In this document: positions 17,067 to 26,428 of the stretch, one piece after another
How the letters are laid out: every line of letters starts with the position of its first letter
How positions within the stretch are numbered: the stretch's first letter is position 1
Assembly (NCBI RefSeq): GCF_012932915.1
Contig: NZ_VCQU01000005.1
Coordinates: forward strand, 248,001-312,000
Length of the DNA: 64,000 bases
Origin: Antrihabitans stalactiti
GTDB lineage: Bacteria > Actinomycetota > Actinomycetes > Mycobacteriales > Mycobacteriaceae
Direction of reading: 5' to 3'
The notes under the pieces: generated by a model
Database searches by the model: none
What the model saw: only the letters and a program-made list of their open reading frames with translations
Told to the model about the DNA's origin: nothing
Position numbers and translations under genes: made by a program

Positions 17067-18916
17067 CAGTCAGCACAGACGTAGGCGACGACGACGGACC
17101 CACCCAGCGTGAGCGATTGGATCTATTGGTCACCGACGTGGCCACGACGTTGATGGGTGTCGTCGCGTCGGACATGGTGTCGACGACTGAGGGTGTGCTG
17201 GACGACTTACGCCACTTCTTCGGCGTCGATCATGTGAGCCTTCGGCACACCGATCACCACCTTCGGGCGTCGGTTTTGATCGCCGAATCGCCGCCACGGT
17301 CCGCCACGTCGCATCCCGATCCATCGGACATCATCTACTTCGAAAGCGCCGGCCCGGTTGTCGAATGGGCCGAGCAGGGTGTGGAACCGCGCGTCGAGCG
17401 CCCGGGCGGCGAGGCCGGGGGCGTCTCGTTTCTTGCAGCTCCGCTGGTTTCGGGCGACCGGCCGACGGGCTTCCTCAACCTGAGCAAGTCTGGCGACCGC
17501 GCGTTCTCGAACGCCGAGGTCGACGCGATGCGGGCGATCGCCGCGCTGTTCGCGCAGCTGAAGGCCCGTATCGAGGCTGAAGAGCGCTTGCTGTACACCG
17601 CGCAGCACGACGACCTCACCGGCTTGTCGAATCGTCGAGCACTACTCGAATACATGGAACAGCGGCTGCAGGCCGGCCAACCCGGTCCGGTTGCGACCTT
17701 GTTCATCGACCTCGATCGGCTGAAGGCTCTCAACGACTTTCTCGGTCACACCGCGGGCGATCAGTTCATTCATGCACTGGCCAAGCGCTTACGCGATCAG
17801 ACCGATCCGCACGACATGATCGCGCGGCTGGGTGGTGACGAGTTCGTCATCGTTCCCGCGAAGCCGATGACTGCCGCGGAAGCGGAAAAGGAAGCCGAAC
17901 GCGTTCGGCAACTCGTCGGCGAACGAGTCGTACTCGGCGGCGAGAAGGTCAGCCGAAGTGTGTCGATCGGTGTGGCAGTCGGGACACCCGGGCAGACTTC
18001 GGTCACCGATGTGCTGCGCCAAGCCGACCATGCGGTGCTGGCCGCGAAAACGGCAGGCGGCAACGGAATTGCTGTCTTCACCGATGAGCTGCGCACGATG
18101 TACGCGCTGCGCGACGATGTCGAATTGCATCTGCGGCACGCGGTGGAGAACAACGCCCTGTTGCTGCATTACCAGCCCGAGGTCGACCTCCGTACCGGCA
18201 AGATTCTCGCCGTCGAGGCGCTGGTCCGTTGGCAGCATCCCACGCGCGGGTTGCTGCTTCCTGGCACGTTCATCGAGGTCGCCGAAGCAACGAATGTCGC
18301 GGGCGAACTCGGTCGTTGGGTGATTCGGGAGGCGTGCCAGCAGTTCGCGCAGTGGCGGGCGCAGGGGATGGCGCTGGACCTGGTCATGCGGATCAACGTC
18401 TCGCCCGTGCAGCTGGTCAGCCTCGATTTCGTGTCGACGGTGGCAAAGGTGCTGATGGAGTTCGGCTTGGCCGGTAGCTCGATCTGCCTCGAGATCACCG
18501 AACACGTCGTCGTTCAGGACTTGTCGCGGACTCGCATCACCCTCGAAGGGCTCAGAAGGATCGGCGTTCAGGTCGCGATCGACGACTTCGGGACCGGCTA
18601 CAGCTCGCTGTCACATCTCAAGGCGCTCACCGTCGGGGCGCTCAAGGTCGACCAAGGCTTCGTGCACCGGCTCGGCCACGATACCGACGACCTCGCGATC
18701 GTGAAGTCGATCGTCGGTCTGGCAAAGTCGTTCGACCTCGACCTGGTAGCCGAGGGCGTGGAAACCGAGATCGCGGCACGGACGCTCGTCGATCTCGGCT
18801 GCTACCGCGCCCAGGGTTTCCTTCTCTCACGACCGCTGCCGCCCGTCGAAATTGCGAAGCTGCTCAAGGTCGGTTCGTTGCCGCTGAATTTTTTGGACCG
18901 ACGAAACGTTTCCTGA
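17063..18916 (+). CDS. GAF-GGDEF-EAL cyclic-di-GMP enzyme
   Basis: This 617-residue soluble protein combines a GAF-like sensor (about 20-165), a diguanylate cyclase GGDEF domain (RLGGDEFVIV, GGDEF starting at residue 257) and an EAL phosphodiesterase domain (EALVRW from residue 385; EITE and DDFGTGYSSL present). Both active-site signatures are intact, so it may both make and degrade c-di-GMP, as reported for the homologous mycobacterial bifunctional enzyme (Rv1354c/MSDGC-1 type). The RxxD inhibitory site normally nine residues before the GG is DPHD here, so product inhibition is probably absent. An MFS gene follows after 3 bases. Confidence 0.93.
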   Translation: MTVSTDVGDDDGPTQRERLDLLVTDVATTLMGVVASDMVSTTEGVLDDLRHFFGVDHVSLRHTDHHLRASVLIAESPPRSATSHPDPSDIIYFESAGPVVEWAEQGVEPRVERPGGEAGGVSFLAAPLVSGDRPTGFLNLSKSGDRAFSNAEVDAMRAIAALFAQLKARIEAEERLLYTAQHDDLTGLSNRRALLEYMEQRLQAGQPGPVATLFIDLDRLKALNDFLGHTAGDQFIHALAKRLRDQTDPHDMIARLGGDEFVIVPAKPMTAAEAEKEAERVRQLVGERVVLGGEKVSRSVSIGVAVGTPGQTSVTDVLRQADHAVLAAKTAGGNGIAVFTDELRTMYALRDDVELHLRHAVENNALLLHYQPEVDLRTGKILAVEALVRWQHPTRGLLLPGTFIEVAEATNVAGELGRWVIREACQQFAQWRAQGMALDLVMRINVSPVQLVSLDFVSTVAKVLMEFGLAGSSICLEITEHVVVQDLSRTRITLEGLRRIGVQVAIDDFGTGYSSLSHLKALTVGALKVDQGFVHRLGHDTDDLAIVKSIVGLAKSFDLDLVAEGVETEIAARTLVDLGCYRAQGFLLSRPLPPVEIAKLLKVGSLPLNFLDRRNVS

Positions 18917-18919
18917 TAC

Positions 18920-20203
18920 GTGACTGCAACCCCCGTTGTCGCGCCAGCCGTTCGGCGCCGGCTCCACCCTGCCTGGCTCGTCGCAGCCACCGCGTTCATC
19001 GCGCTGATCGGTGCGGCGGGATTCCGCGCTGCGCCAGGCGTTCTCATGGTCCCGCTGGAGGACGAGTACGGCTGGTCGCGCGGTCTGTTGTCGAGTGCGG
19101 TCGGCGTGAACCTGGTGCTCTTCGGCCTGACTGCGCCGTTTGCGGCTGCGCTGATGGACCGCTTCGGCATTCGCCAGGTGATCACTTGTGCGTTGGTGCT
19201 GATTTCGGCTGGCAGTGGGCTGACCGTCTTCATGACCGCAAGCTGGCAGTTGGTGTTGTTCTGGGGTGTGCTGGTGGGCCTCGGCACCGGATCGATGGCG
19301 TTGGCGTTCGCCGCGACGGTCGCGAACAGATGGTTCGTCAAACGTCGCGGGTTGGTGATGGGCGTCCTCACTGCGGGCAGCGCCACCGGACAGCTGATTT
19401 TTCTGCCGATGTTGGCATGGGTGGCCGAGCGGTCCGGGTGGCGGACGTCCGCGCTGATCATCTCAGCGGCGGCTCTGCTGGTCGTTCCGCTGGTGATTCT
19501 GTTTCTCCGCGACTATCCGATCGATCGCGGGGTCCGTGCGTACGGCGATCTCACCGCCGAGCCGATGGTGCGGCCACCGGCGGGACGGGGAGCGGCATCG
19601 CGAGCGATGACCGCACTCTTCGACGCAGCGAAGACCAGGACGTTCTGGGCGCTGACCATCGGATTCGCGATCTGCGGAGCGACGACGAACGGCTTGATCG
19701 GGACCCATTTCATCCCGTCCGCACACGATCATGGCATGGCCGAAACTACTGCTGCGGGCCTGCTGGCTGTAGTCGGAATCTTCGACATCGCGGGGACGAT
19801 CGCGTCGGGCTACCTCACCGATCGGGTGAATCCCCGTGTGCTCCTTGCAATTTACTACGGCTTTCGGGGCGTGGGGCTGATGCTGCTGCCGCTACTGCTC
19901 TCGGACGCCGTGCACCCGAGCATCGTGGTATTCGTCGTCGTGTACGGGCTCGACTGGGTCGCCACGGTGCCGCCGACCGCGGCGCTGTGCCGGGAGGCGT
20001 TCGGCGACACCGGGACCATCGTCTTCGGTTGGGTGTTCGCGGCGCATCAGATCGGCGCGGCCTTCGCGTCGGTAGCCGCCGGGTTCGTTCGGGACGCGAC
20101 CGGTCAGTACACGATTGCGTGGTTCGGCGCGGCCGGAATGTGCGCCATCGCCGCTGTGGTGTCGCTCGGAGTGGGCGCCCCCGCGCGGAGCGACGGCAAC
20201 TGA
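18920..20203 (+). CDS. MFS transporter (MCT/OxlT-like)
   Basis: This 427-residue major facilitator protein has about 12 membrane helices. The segment PLEDEYGWSRGLLSSAVGVNL is typical of the monocarboxylate/oxalate-formate antiporter branch; the motif-A-like DRFGIRQV follows in loop 2-3. The substrate is probably an organic acid but cannot be deduced. A GTG start 3 bases after the GGDEF-EAL stop implies co-transcription, though no strong RBS is seen. Confidence 0.85.
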   Translation: MTATPVVAPAVRRRLHPAWLVAATAFIALIGAAGFRAAPGVLMVPLEDEYGWSRGLLSSAVGVNLVLFGLTAPFAAALMDRFGIRQVITCALVLISAGSGLTVFMTASWQLVLFWGVLVGLGTGSMALAFAATVANRWFVKRRGLVMGVLTAGSATGQLIFLPMLAWVAERSGWRTSALIISAAALLVVPLVILFLRDYPIDRGVRAYGDLTAEPMVRPPAGRGAASRAMTALFDAAKTRTFWALTIGFAICGATTNGLIGTHFIPSAHDHGMAETTAAGLLAVVGIFDIAGTIASGYLTDRVNPRVLLAIYYGFRGVGLMLLPLLLSDAVHPSIVVFVVVYGLDWVATVPPTAALCREAFGDTGTIVFGWVFAAHQIGAAFASVAAGFVRDATGQYTIAWFGAAGMCAIAAVVSLGVGAPARSDGN

Positions 20204-20273
20204 ACACTCCCATTTCCGGTGCCGTTCACGTTCCGTTCTGCTCTCGGGGTGTCGGCGCAGGGACGATCTGGCG

Positions 20274-21389
20274 GTGCGGATCATTCAGGTCGCGAACTTC
20301 TACGGCCCTCGTTCCGGCGGGCTACGGACCGCGCTGCACCATCTGGGCGCCGGTTACGTAGGCCACGGGCACGAGGTCGTGCTCGTCGTGCCCGGACCGC
20401 GCCGCACCGAAGAGGTGCTTTCCAACGGCGTTCTGCGGATTACCGTTCCCGCGATGGCCATCCCAGGTACCGGTGGCTACCGAGCAGCAAATCCTCGGCG
20501 AATCGAAGACGTCCTGAGCGGTCTGCGGCCCGACGCGGTCGAGGTGTCCGATCGGCTGACGTTGCGCGGTCTCGGCCGTTGGGCGCGGGCGAGGGGAGTC
20601 GCGAGCGTGATGATCTCCCACGAGCGTCTCGACCGGTTCTTTGGCCAGGTACTCCCGAGCACGTCCGCGCAGCGGTTCGCCGACGTTGCCAACAGGCGTA
20701 CCGCGGCCAACTACGACACGGTCGTCTGCACGACCGAGTTCGCCCGCGAGGAGTTCGACCGCATCGGAGCGACGAACGTCGCCCAAGTGCCGCTCGGCGT
20801 CGACCTCGATCTGTTTCGGCCGGGTCGCCACGACGCACGGTTGCGGTCCAGCTTGGCCGAGTCGTCGCGTCCCTTGCTCGTGCATTGCGGCAGGCTCTCG
20901 GTGGAGAAGCGGGTGGATCGCAGCGTCGAGGCCGTTGCCGCGTTGGGGCGCCAAGGGCTCGACGTCCGGCTCGTCATCGCCGGCGACGGACCGCGGCGCG
21001 AATCCCTCGAGCGACGTGCCCGGGGCCTGCCGATCACGTTCACCGGGTTCATCAACGATCGGGCCACATTGGCGACGCTCCTCGCGACCGCGGACGTCTC
21101 GCTTGCCCCTGGTCCGCACGAGACTTTCGGACTCGCCGCTCTCGAAGCGCTCGCCGCGGGCACGCCCGTCGTCGCCTCTCGGTCGTCGGCGTTGGCAGAC
21201 ATCCTCACCGCCGAATGTGGTGCTGTTGCAGACGACAACCCGACCTCGTTCGCCAACGCAGTGCACGACGTACTGACCATGCCGCTCGACGGTCGGCGAC
21301 GTGCCGCTCGTCACCGTGCCGAGCAATTCGGCTGGCCAGCGTCGGTCGACGGCATGTTGGCCGCGCTCGCGCTGGAACGGATCGGCTGA
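20274..21389 (+). CDS. GT4-family glycosyltransferase
   Basis: This 371-residue GT-B glycosyltransferase starts VRIIQVANFYGPRSGGLRTAL. The C-terminal half carries GRLSVEKRVDRSVEA and the E-x7-E motif in PHETFGLAALEALA, which binds the sugar nucleotide. It resembles a conserved mycobacterial GT4 (Rv0225-like) involved in envelope glycans; GDP-mannose is a likely but unproven donor. The GTG at 20274 lies 70 bases after the MFS stop. The in-frame extension upstream lies inside the MFS gene and is not used. Confidence 0.85.
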   Translation: MRIIQVANFYGPRSGGLRTALHHLGAGYVGHGHEVVLVVPGPRRTEEVLSNGVLRITVPAMAIPGTGGYRAANPRRIEDVLSGLRPDAVEVSDRLTLRGLGRWARARGVASVMISHERLDRFFGQVLPSTSAQRFADVANRRTAANYDTVVCTTEFAREEFDRIGATNVAQVPLGVDLDLFRPGRHDARLRSSLAESSRPLLVHCGRLSVEKRVDRSVEAVAALGRQGLDVRLVIAGDGPRRESLERRARGLPITFTGFINDRATLATLLATADVSLAPGPHETFGLAALEALAAGTPVVASRSSALADILTAECGAVADDNPTSFANAVHDVLTMPLDGRRRAARHRAEQFGWPASVDGMLAALALERIG

Positions 21390-21448
21390 GCGCAGGTACC
21401 CTACGGATGACCAATGTCGGCGCGGACGGGTAGGGATTGAGACAACGA

Positions 21449-22294
21449 GTGGTCAGCACCTTGAACGAGAAGAAGACGCTGGTCACCGGCGCCGCAAGTG
21501 GGATCGGTCGGGCGACCGTGCTCGCGGCCGCGGCCGAGGGCGCCGAACTGTTCCTCACCGACGTCAACGAGGACGGTCTCAAAGAGACCGTTGAGCTGGT
21601 GAATGCGCGAGGCGGGACCGTCAGTTTCACGAAGGCGCTCGACATCACCGACTACGACGCCGTCACCGCGTTCGCGGCCGAGATCCACGATCAATTCGGC
21701 AGCATGGACATCGTCATGAACGTCGCGGGAATCTCCACCTGGGGCACGGTCGAGAACCTCGAGCATCGGCACTGGAAGTCGATCATCGACGTGAATCTCA
21801 TGGGGCCCATTCACATTATCGAGAACTTCGTGCCCGAGATGGTCCGTGCCGGACGTGGCGGGCATCTGGTCAACGTGTCGTCTGCGGCCGGTCTGTTGGC
21901 CCTGCCGTGGCACGCTGCTTACAGCGCAAGCAAATTCGGCTTACGCGGACTTTCGGAAGTACTGCGGTTCGATTTGAAGCGCCACAACATCGGCGTCCAC
22001 CTCGTGGTACCCGGCGCGGTCCGTACGCCTTTGGTGAACTCGGTCGACATCGTCGGCATCGACCGCAACGATCCCACTGTCGCGAAATACATCCACATCT
22101 TCGAGAAGCGCGCGATCTCGCCGGAACAGGCCGCGAACGCAATCATCAACGGCATCAAGCGAAATCGTTTCATGGTCTACACGTCGTTCGATATTCGTTT
22201 CGGCTACTGGTGGGCGCGAAAGTTTGCCCCGCCCTACGAATTTGCGATGCAACTGGCGAACGACCGGTTCAGTAAGTTCTTACCGCCTGTCTAG
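21449..22294 (+). CDS. Short-chain dehydrogenase/reductase
   Basis: This 281-residue classical SDR has the cofactor motif TGAASGIG, the NVAG motif, the catalytic Ser in NVSSAAG and the Tyr-Lys pair in YSASK. The substrate is unknown; the long C-terminal portion ([19 protein letters not shown]) is seen in lipid-associated SDRs of mycobacteria. The GTG at 21449 is chosen over a TTG 12 bases upstream. It ends tail to tail with the SoxR-like gene, with a 4-base overlap. Confidence 0.85.
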   Translation: MVSTLNEKKTLVTGAASGIGRATVLAAAAEGAELFLTDVNEDGLKETVELVNARGGTVSFTKALDITDYDAVTAFAAEIHDQFGSMDIVMNVAGISTWGTVENLEHRHWKSIIDVNLMGPIHIIENFVPEMVRAGRGGHLVNVSSAAGLLALPWHAAYSASKFGLRGLSEVLRFDLKRHNIGVHLVVPGAVRTPLVNSVDIVGIDRNDPTVAKYIHIFEKRAISPEQAANAIINGIKRNRFMVYTSFDIRFGYWWARKFAPPYEFAMQLANDRFSKFLPPV

Positions 22295-22779
22295 CGCCTG
22301 CGGGGCTTGTTCAACGAAACGTCGAGAACCCTTGCGCCAGGCCCCAATTCGCCCAGGCGGTCGTGCGCGTTGACGAGCGCACAGCTGCCGAGGGACAAGC
22401 AGCCGCACCCGATGCAGCCGTCGAGACTGTCGCGCAGCCGCGTCAGCTGATCGATCCGCTCGTCGAGATTCGCGCGCCAGTCGGTCGAGAGCTTCGCCCA
22501 GTCACGCCGGGTCGGTGTGCGGCCGTCGGGCAGGTTTTCCAGCGCCTCGCGAATCTCGCTGAGCGGTATGCCGACTCGCTGCGAGATTCTGATGAACGCG
22601 ACGCGCCTCAGCGTTTCCCGGTGGTAGCGGCGCTGATTGCCGCTGGTCCGCCTACTGGTGATCAGGCCTTCACGCTCGTAGAAATGCAATGCCGAGACAG
22701 CCACTCCGCTGCGTTCGGAAAGCTGGCCCGGAGTGAGCTCCTTCGCCTTCCAGTCGGGCATTTGCGCATCACGAGCCAT
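22291..22779 (-). CDS. soxR: SoxR-type redox-sensing MerR regulator
   Basis: This 162-residue MerR-family regulator has an N-terminal winged helix ([23 protein letters not shown]), a coiled-coil dimerisation helix and the [2Fe-2S] signature C-x2-C-x-C-x5-C ([12 protein letters not shown]). Oxidation of the cluster by redox-cycling compounds activates SoxR. In actinobacteria its targets are usually neighbouring oxidoreductases and exporters, so the SDR gene, with which it overlaps tail to tail, and the divergent arginine deiminase gene are candidates. No clear dyad resembling a SoxR box was seen in the 45-base divergent gap. Confidence 0.92.
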   Translation of the reverse strand: MARDAQMPDWKAKELTPGQLSERSGVAVSALHFYEREGLITSRRTSGNQRRYHRETLRRVAFIRISQRVGIPLSEIREALENLPDGRTPTRRDWAKLSTDWRANLDERIDQLTRLRDSLDGCIGCGCLSLGSCALVNAHDRLGELGPGARVLDVSLNKPRRR

Positions 22780-22824
22780 GAACTAAACAATACTCGAGGT
22801 TGCGATTGGGCTTACCGTAGTTGG

Positions 22825-24042
22825 ATGGGTGCAGATCCCGCCGTGAAGCTCGGCGCAAACTCCGAAGTCGGGAAGTTGCGTGCCGTCCTGCTGCATCGCC
22901 CTGGCGATGAGCTCAAGCGGCTGACGCCGCGAAACAACGACCAACTGCTCTTCGACGGATTGCCGTGGGTCGAGCGAGCCCAGACCGAACACGACGCGTT
23001 TGCGGAGGTTCTGCGCAGCAGGGGCGTCGAGGTCCTGCTGCTGGCAGACATGCTGACCGAGACCCTCGACGTCAGTGGCGCCGCGCGCTACCAGGGCATT
23101 GCTGCGGCGGTGAATTCGCGACGGCTCGGGCATGCGCTGGCGAACGAGCTTTCGGCATTCCTGCGACGGGTCCCGCCGCAGGAATTGGCGACGATCCTCA
23201 CCGCTGGAATGACATTCGACGAACTGCCGATCGGTCCGAGCGAGATGTCGCTGGTCAGGCGCATGCACCACGGCGCCGATTTCGTCATCGATCCGCTGCC
23301 GAACTTGCTGTTCACCCGCGATTCCTCGTTCTGGATCGGCGATCGCGTGGCGATCACGTCGCTCGCACTGCCCGCCCGGGTTCGCGAAACGTCGTTGACC
23401 GACCTGATCTATGCGTTCCATCCTCGCTTTCTCGGCGTGCGACGGGCGTACGAGTCGCATACCGCTCCGGTCGAGGGCGGTGACGTCCTGCTGCTCGCAC
23501 CCGGTGTCGTCGCCGTCGGCGTCGGGGAGCGGACCACACCCGCGGGGGCGGAAGCGTTGGCCCGCAGCCTGTTCGACGACGAGCTCGCCCACGCTGTGCT
23601 GGTGGTGCCGATCGCCCAGACCAGGGCGACGATGCACCTCGACACGGTCTGCACGATGGTCGATCGCGACGCGGTCGTGATGTATCCCGCTGTGCAGGAC
23701 ACCTTGTCGGCCTTCACGATTCGGCGTGAGGACACCGGCGTGACGATCCACGGTCCGGCCCCGTTCCTCGAAGCCGCCGCCGCGGCGATGGGGATCGGCA
23801 AGTTGCGAGTCATCGACACCGGCCTCGACAACATCACCGCCGAACGTGAGCAATGGGACGACGGAAACAACACGCTCGCACTGGAACCCGGTGTGGTCGT
23901 CGCCTACGAACGCAACGTCGAAACGAACGCGCGCCTGGAAGCCTCGGGTATCGAGGTCCTGCGGATCTCGGGCTCCGAACTCGGCTCCGGCCGCGGCGGT
24001 CCGCGGTGTATGTCGTGCCCGATAATCCGCGATCGTTTGTGA
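22825..24042 (+). CDS. arcA: Arginine deiminase
   Basis: This 405-residue arginine deiminase hydrolyses arginine to citrulline and ammonia. It shows the guanidino-enzyme motifs [24 protein letters not shown] and the catalytic Cys in [11 protein letters not shown] at the C-terminus. The ATG at 22825 gives the normal N-terminus ([17 protein letters not shown]). No carbamate kinase or ornithine carbamoyltransferase gene is adjacent, so the complete ADI energy pathway is not encoded here. Mycobacteria also have an isolated arcA. Confidence 0.95.
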   Translation: MGADPAVKLGANSEVGKLRAVLLHRPGDELKRLTPRNNDQLLFDGLPWVERAQTEHDAFAEVLRSRGVEVLLLADMLTETLDVSGAARYQGIAAAVNSRRLGHALANELSAFLRRVPPQELATILTAGMTFDELPIGPSEMSLVRRMHHGADFVIDPLPNLLFTRDSSFWIGDRVAITSLALPARVRETSLTDLIYAFHPRFLGVRRAYESHTAPVEGGDVLLLAPGVVAVGVGERTTPAGAEALARSLFDDELAHAVLVVPIAQTRATMHLDTVCTMVDRDAVVMYPAVQDTLSAFTIRREDTGVTIHGPAPFLEAAAAAMGIGKLRVIDTGLDNITAEREQWDDGNNTLALEPGVVVAYERNVETNARLEASGIEVLRISGSELGSGRGGPRCMSCPIIRDRL

Positions 24043-24060
24043 GCACAAACAATCCAAGTG

Positions 24061-24408
24061 TTACAGGATCTCGCTGACCGTCGCTGCGGGGCGGGCGAGG
24101 CGAGTGCCCTTGTCTGTCACGACGATCGGGCGTTCGATGAGGATCGGGTTGGCGACCATCGCGTCGATCAGGGCGTCGTCGTCGGCGTTGGCGAGGCCGA
24201 GTTCGGCGAAGATCGGCTCGCGTCGGCGGATGGCTTGGCTGGGGCGCAGACCGGCGTCGTCGAGCAGCTTCCGCAGTCCGTCACGGCTCGGGGGAGTGTC
24301 CAGATATTTGATTACGGTCGGCTCGATTCCAGCGTCCCGAATCATGCCCAGTACCGTGCGAGACGTGTTGCAGCGCGGATTGTGATAGATCGTCGCGGTT
24401 TTCGCCAT
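24061..24408 (-). CDS. ArsC-family reductase-like protein
   Basis: This 115-residue thioredoxin-fold protein has the N-terminal ATIYHNPRCNTSR with the nucleophilic Cys, followed by GIEPTVIKYLDTPPSR and NPILIERPIVVT, as in E. coli-type ArsC and YffB. No other arsenic genes are near, so its true substrate may be different. It is convergent with arcA (18-base gap) and divergent from the GntR gene. Confidence 0.85.
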   Translation of the reverse strand: MAKTATIYHNPRCNTSRTVLGMIRDAGIEPTVIKYLDTPPSRDGLRKLLDDAGLRPSQAIRRREPIFAELGLANADDDALIDAMVANPILIERPIVVTDKGTRLARPAATVSEIL

Positions 24409-24460
24409 GGGTGACATTGTGCCCGGTGCTGCCGCGGCAGTGAGATTGAGGAGGACTGCG

Positions 24461-24847
24461 ATGGCCGTCGAGCTCGGCCGGATACACATCGACCACGATT
24501 CACCTGCTACGCCGCCGTTCGAGCAGTTGCGGCGAGCGGTCATCGAGCAGGTCCGGCGCGGTCACCTGGTGGCTGGCACGAAGATTCCCACCGTGCGCAA
24601 ACTCGCGGCCCAACTCGGTCTGGCGCCGAACACCGTTGCGCGCACGTATCGCGAGTTGGAGCAGGACGGTGTCATCGAGACGCGCGGGCGGCAAGGCTCG
24701 TTCGTTGCCTCGAGCGGGGATCCGACACGTGACCTCGCTGGCCGGGCGGCGACAGCGTACGTCGCCGAAATTCGCCGTCTCGGGCTGAAGGATCGTGACG
24801 CAACGGATTTCGTGGTCGCGGCGTTGAAGGACCACGACGGTCAGTAG
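24461..24847 (+). CDS. GntR-family (YtrA-type) regulator
   Basis: This 128-residue regulator has a winged-helix domain starting PPFEQLRRAVIEQVRRGHLVAG and the recognition segment TVRKLAAQLGLAPNTVARTY. The short C-terminal tail (about 45 residues) is typical of the YtrA subfamily, which usually controls an ABC transporter in cis; none is adjacent. GAGGAGG is well placed before the ATG at 24461. It is convergent with pmt with a 2-base gap. Confidence 0.88.
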   Translation: MAVELGRIHIDHDSPATPPFEQLRRAVIEQVRRGHLVAGTKIPTVRKLAAQLGLAPNTVARTYRELEQDGVIETRGRQGSFVASSGDPTRDLAGRAATAYVAEIRRLGLKDRDATDFVVAALKDHDGQ

Positions 24848-24849
24848 TG

Positions 24850-26367
24850 CTACCGCCAGCTAGGTAGCCATAGCTCGTTGTTCCAGGTGGACAGGCTGAT
24901 CGGCATCGCGGTCAGAATAGGCCAGAGCCACGCGAAGTTGGCGACGACGACGCCGAGGTAAAGGCAGACGGCAAGCAGACCAGTCCCGCGGCGTTCGTCC
25001 GGATTGGCTGCCTTGCCGAGTACGTCGCCGAGGGTGAGCGCGATGGTCATCACCATGAACGGCGCGAGCGCGACGGCGTAGAAGTAGTACATCTGCCGGT
25101 CAAGGGTCGTGAACCATGGCAAAAGCGCGGCCGCGTAGCCGACGAGAGCGAAGCCGTAGCGCCAGTCGCGGCCGACGATCAGTCGCCACAGGCCCCAAGC
25201 CAGCACCGGCAGGCTGATCCACCACATGGCCGGCGTACCGACAAGCATGATCGCTCGCACGCACGGCGGCTCACCGCAGCCTTTGATCTGCTCGCCGTCG
25301 CCGTAGTAATAAAGCATCGGCCGTAGCCCCATCGGCCAGGTCCATGGCTTCGATTCCCAGGGGTGGCGATTGCCTGCCGAGTTGGTCAGCTCTTCGTGGA
25401 ATTTCAGTACGTTTCCGCTGTAATACCAGAGCGATCGCAACGCGTCGGGCACGAACGAGAAGGTGCCGCCGGTGCCCACCTGAACGCCGACCGCATGCCG
25501 ATCGACCCCGGTTTCGCTAGCGAACCACGCCCAGTAGGTCGAAAGATAGACACAGACCGGCACGACGACGAGTGCGTACAGCGCCGGACCGAGATCGCGA
25601 ATTCCGGTGCCGAGCCATGGCCGGCGGACCCCGTAGGCGCGGCGGCTCGCGATGTCGAACGCGATCGCTGCGACGCCGAAGAATGCGACGAAGTAGATCC
25701 CCGACCACTTTGTGCCACAAGCGAGTCCGAGGAGAACACCCGCGCCGAACCGCCACCACCGAACACCGAACCGTGGCCCGAAGGCGGTGTCGTCCATTCG
25801 GCCCTCGGCGCGGACCGTAGCCAGCCGTTGCCGAACTTGATCGCGGTCGACGACCAGGCAACCCAGCGCCGCGGTAGCGAAAAGCGCGAGGAAAATATCG
25901 AGCATCCCGAGCCGCGACGAGACGAATGTGACGCTCTCGCAGATCATCAGGATGCCTGCGATCGCGCCGATCATCGTGGAGCGGCTGAACCGGCGGACGA
26001 TGCGAACGACGAGCAGGACGATGAGCGTCCCGGCCACTGCGGCCGAGAATCGCCAGCCCCACCCGTTGTAGCCGAACATCGCTTCACCGAGCGCGATCAG
26101 CTGCTTGCCCACCGGCGGGTGGACGACAAGTCCGTACGCCGGGTTGTCTTCGATCCAGCCGCCGGTCAGCACCTGCCACCCTTGGGGCGCATAGTGCTTC
26201 TCGTCGAATACCGGGGTCCCGCCCTCGGTGGGGGTATACAGCAGGGTGAATCGAGTCACTGCTGCGATCAAGGTGAGGAAACCGGTCACCAGCCAGCCGC
26301 GAAGCCGATCTGTCGGACCGAAATCATCGACTGGCCCCAACGGTGCGGGGCTGACGGACTGGATCAT
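24850..26367 (-). CDS. pmt: Protein O-mannosyltransferase Pmt (GT39)
   Basis: This 505-residue multi-helix enzyme transfers mannose from polyprenyl phosphomannose to secreted proteins during Sec export. The GT39 features are present: FDEKHYAPQGW in the first extracytoplasmic loop with the catalytic Asp-Glu pair, VHPPVGKQLI, and C-terminal WFTTLDRQMYYFYAVAL. Length and neighbours match M. tuberculosis Rv1002c, with rsmI divergent upstream. The ATG at 26367 is preferred to longer in-frame starts. Confidence 0.95.
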   Translation of the reverse strand: MIQSVSPAPLGPVDDFGPTDRLRGWLVTGFLTLIAAVTRFTLLYTPTEGGTPVFDEKHYAPQGWQVLTGGWIEDNPAYGLVVHPPVGKQLIALGEAMFGYNGWGWRFSAAVAGTLIVLLVVRIVRRFSRSTMIGAIAGILMICESVTFVSSRLGMLDIFLALFATAALGCLVVDRDQVRQRLATVRAEGRMDDTAFGPRFGVRWWRFGAGVLLGLACGTKWSGIYFVAFFGVAAIAFDIASRRAYGVRRPWLGTGIRDLGPALYALVVVPVCVYLSTYWAWFASETGVDRHAVGVQVGTGGTFSFVPDALRSLWYYSGNVLKFHEELTNSAGNRHPWESKPWTWPMGLRPMLYYYGDGEQIKGCGEPPCVRAIMLVGTPAMWWISLPVLAWGLWRLIVGRDWRYGFALVGYAAALLPWFTTLDRQMYYFYAVALAPFMVMTIALTLGDVLGKAANPDERRGTGLLAVCLYLGVVVANFAWLWPILTAMPISLSTWNNELWLPSWR

Positions 26368-26428
26368 GAACGCTCGGCTGGGCGCTCGTCCGACAACAGG
26401 GGCACGGGCCGATCGTATGCTGTGCGGC

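Noticed and set aside
22780-22824. SoxR box in the soxR-arcA gap
   Set aside because: Only a CTCGAGG-like half is seen; no symmetric dyad of the expected spacing.
22783-24057. 424-codon minus-strand open frame opposite arcA
   Set aside because: Arginine deiminase motifs, including the catalytic Cys, are on the plus strand; the antisense product has no recognisable feature.
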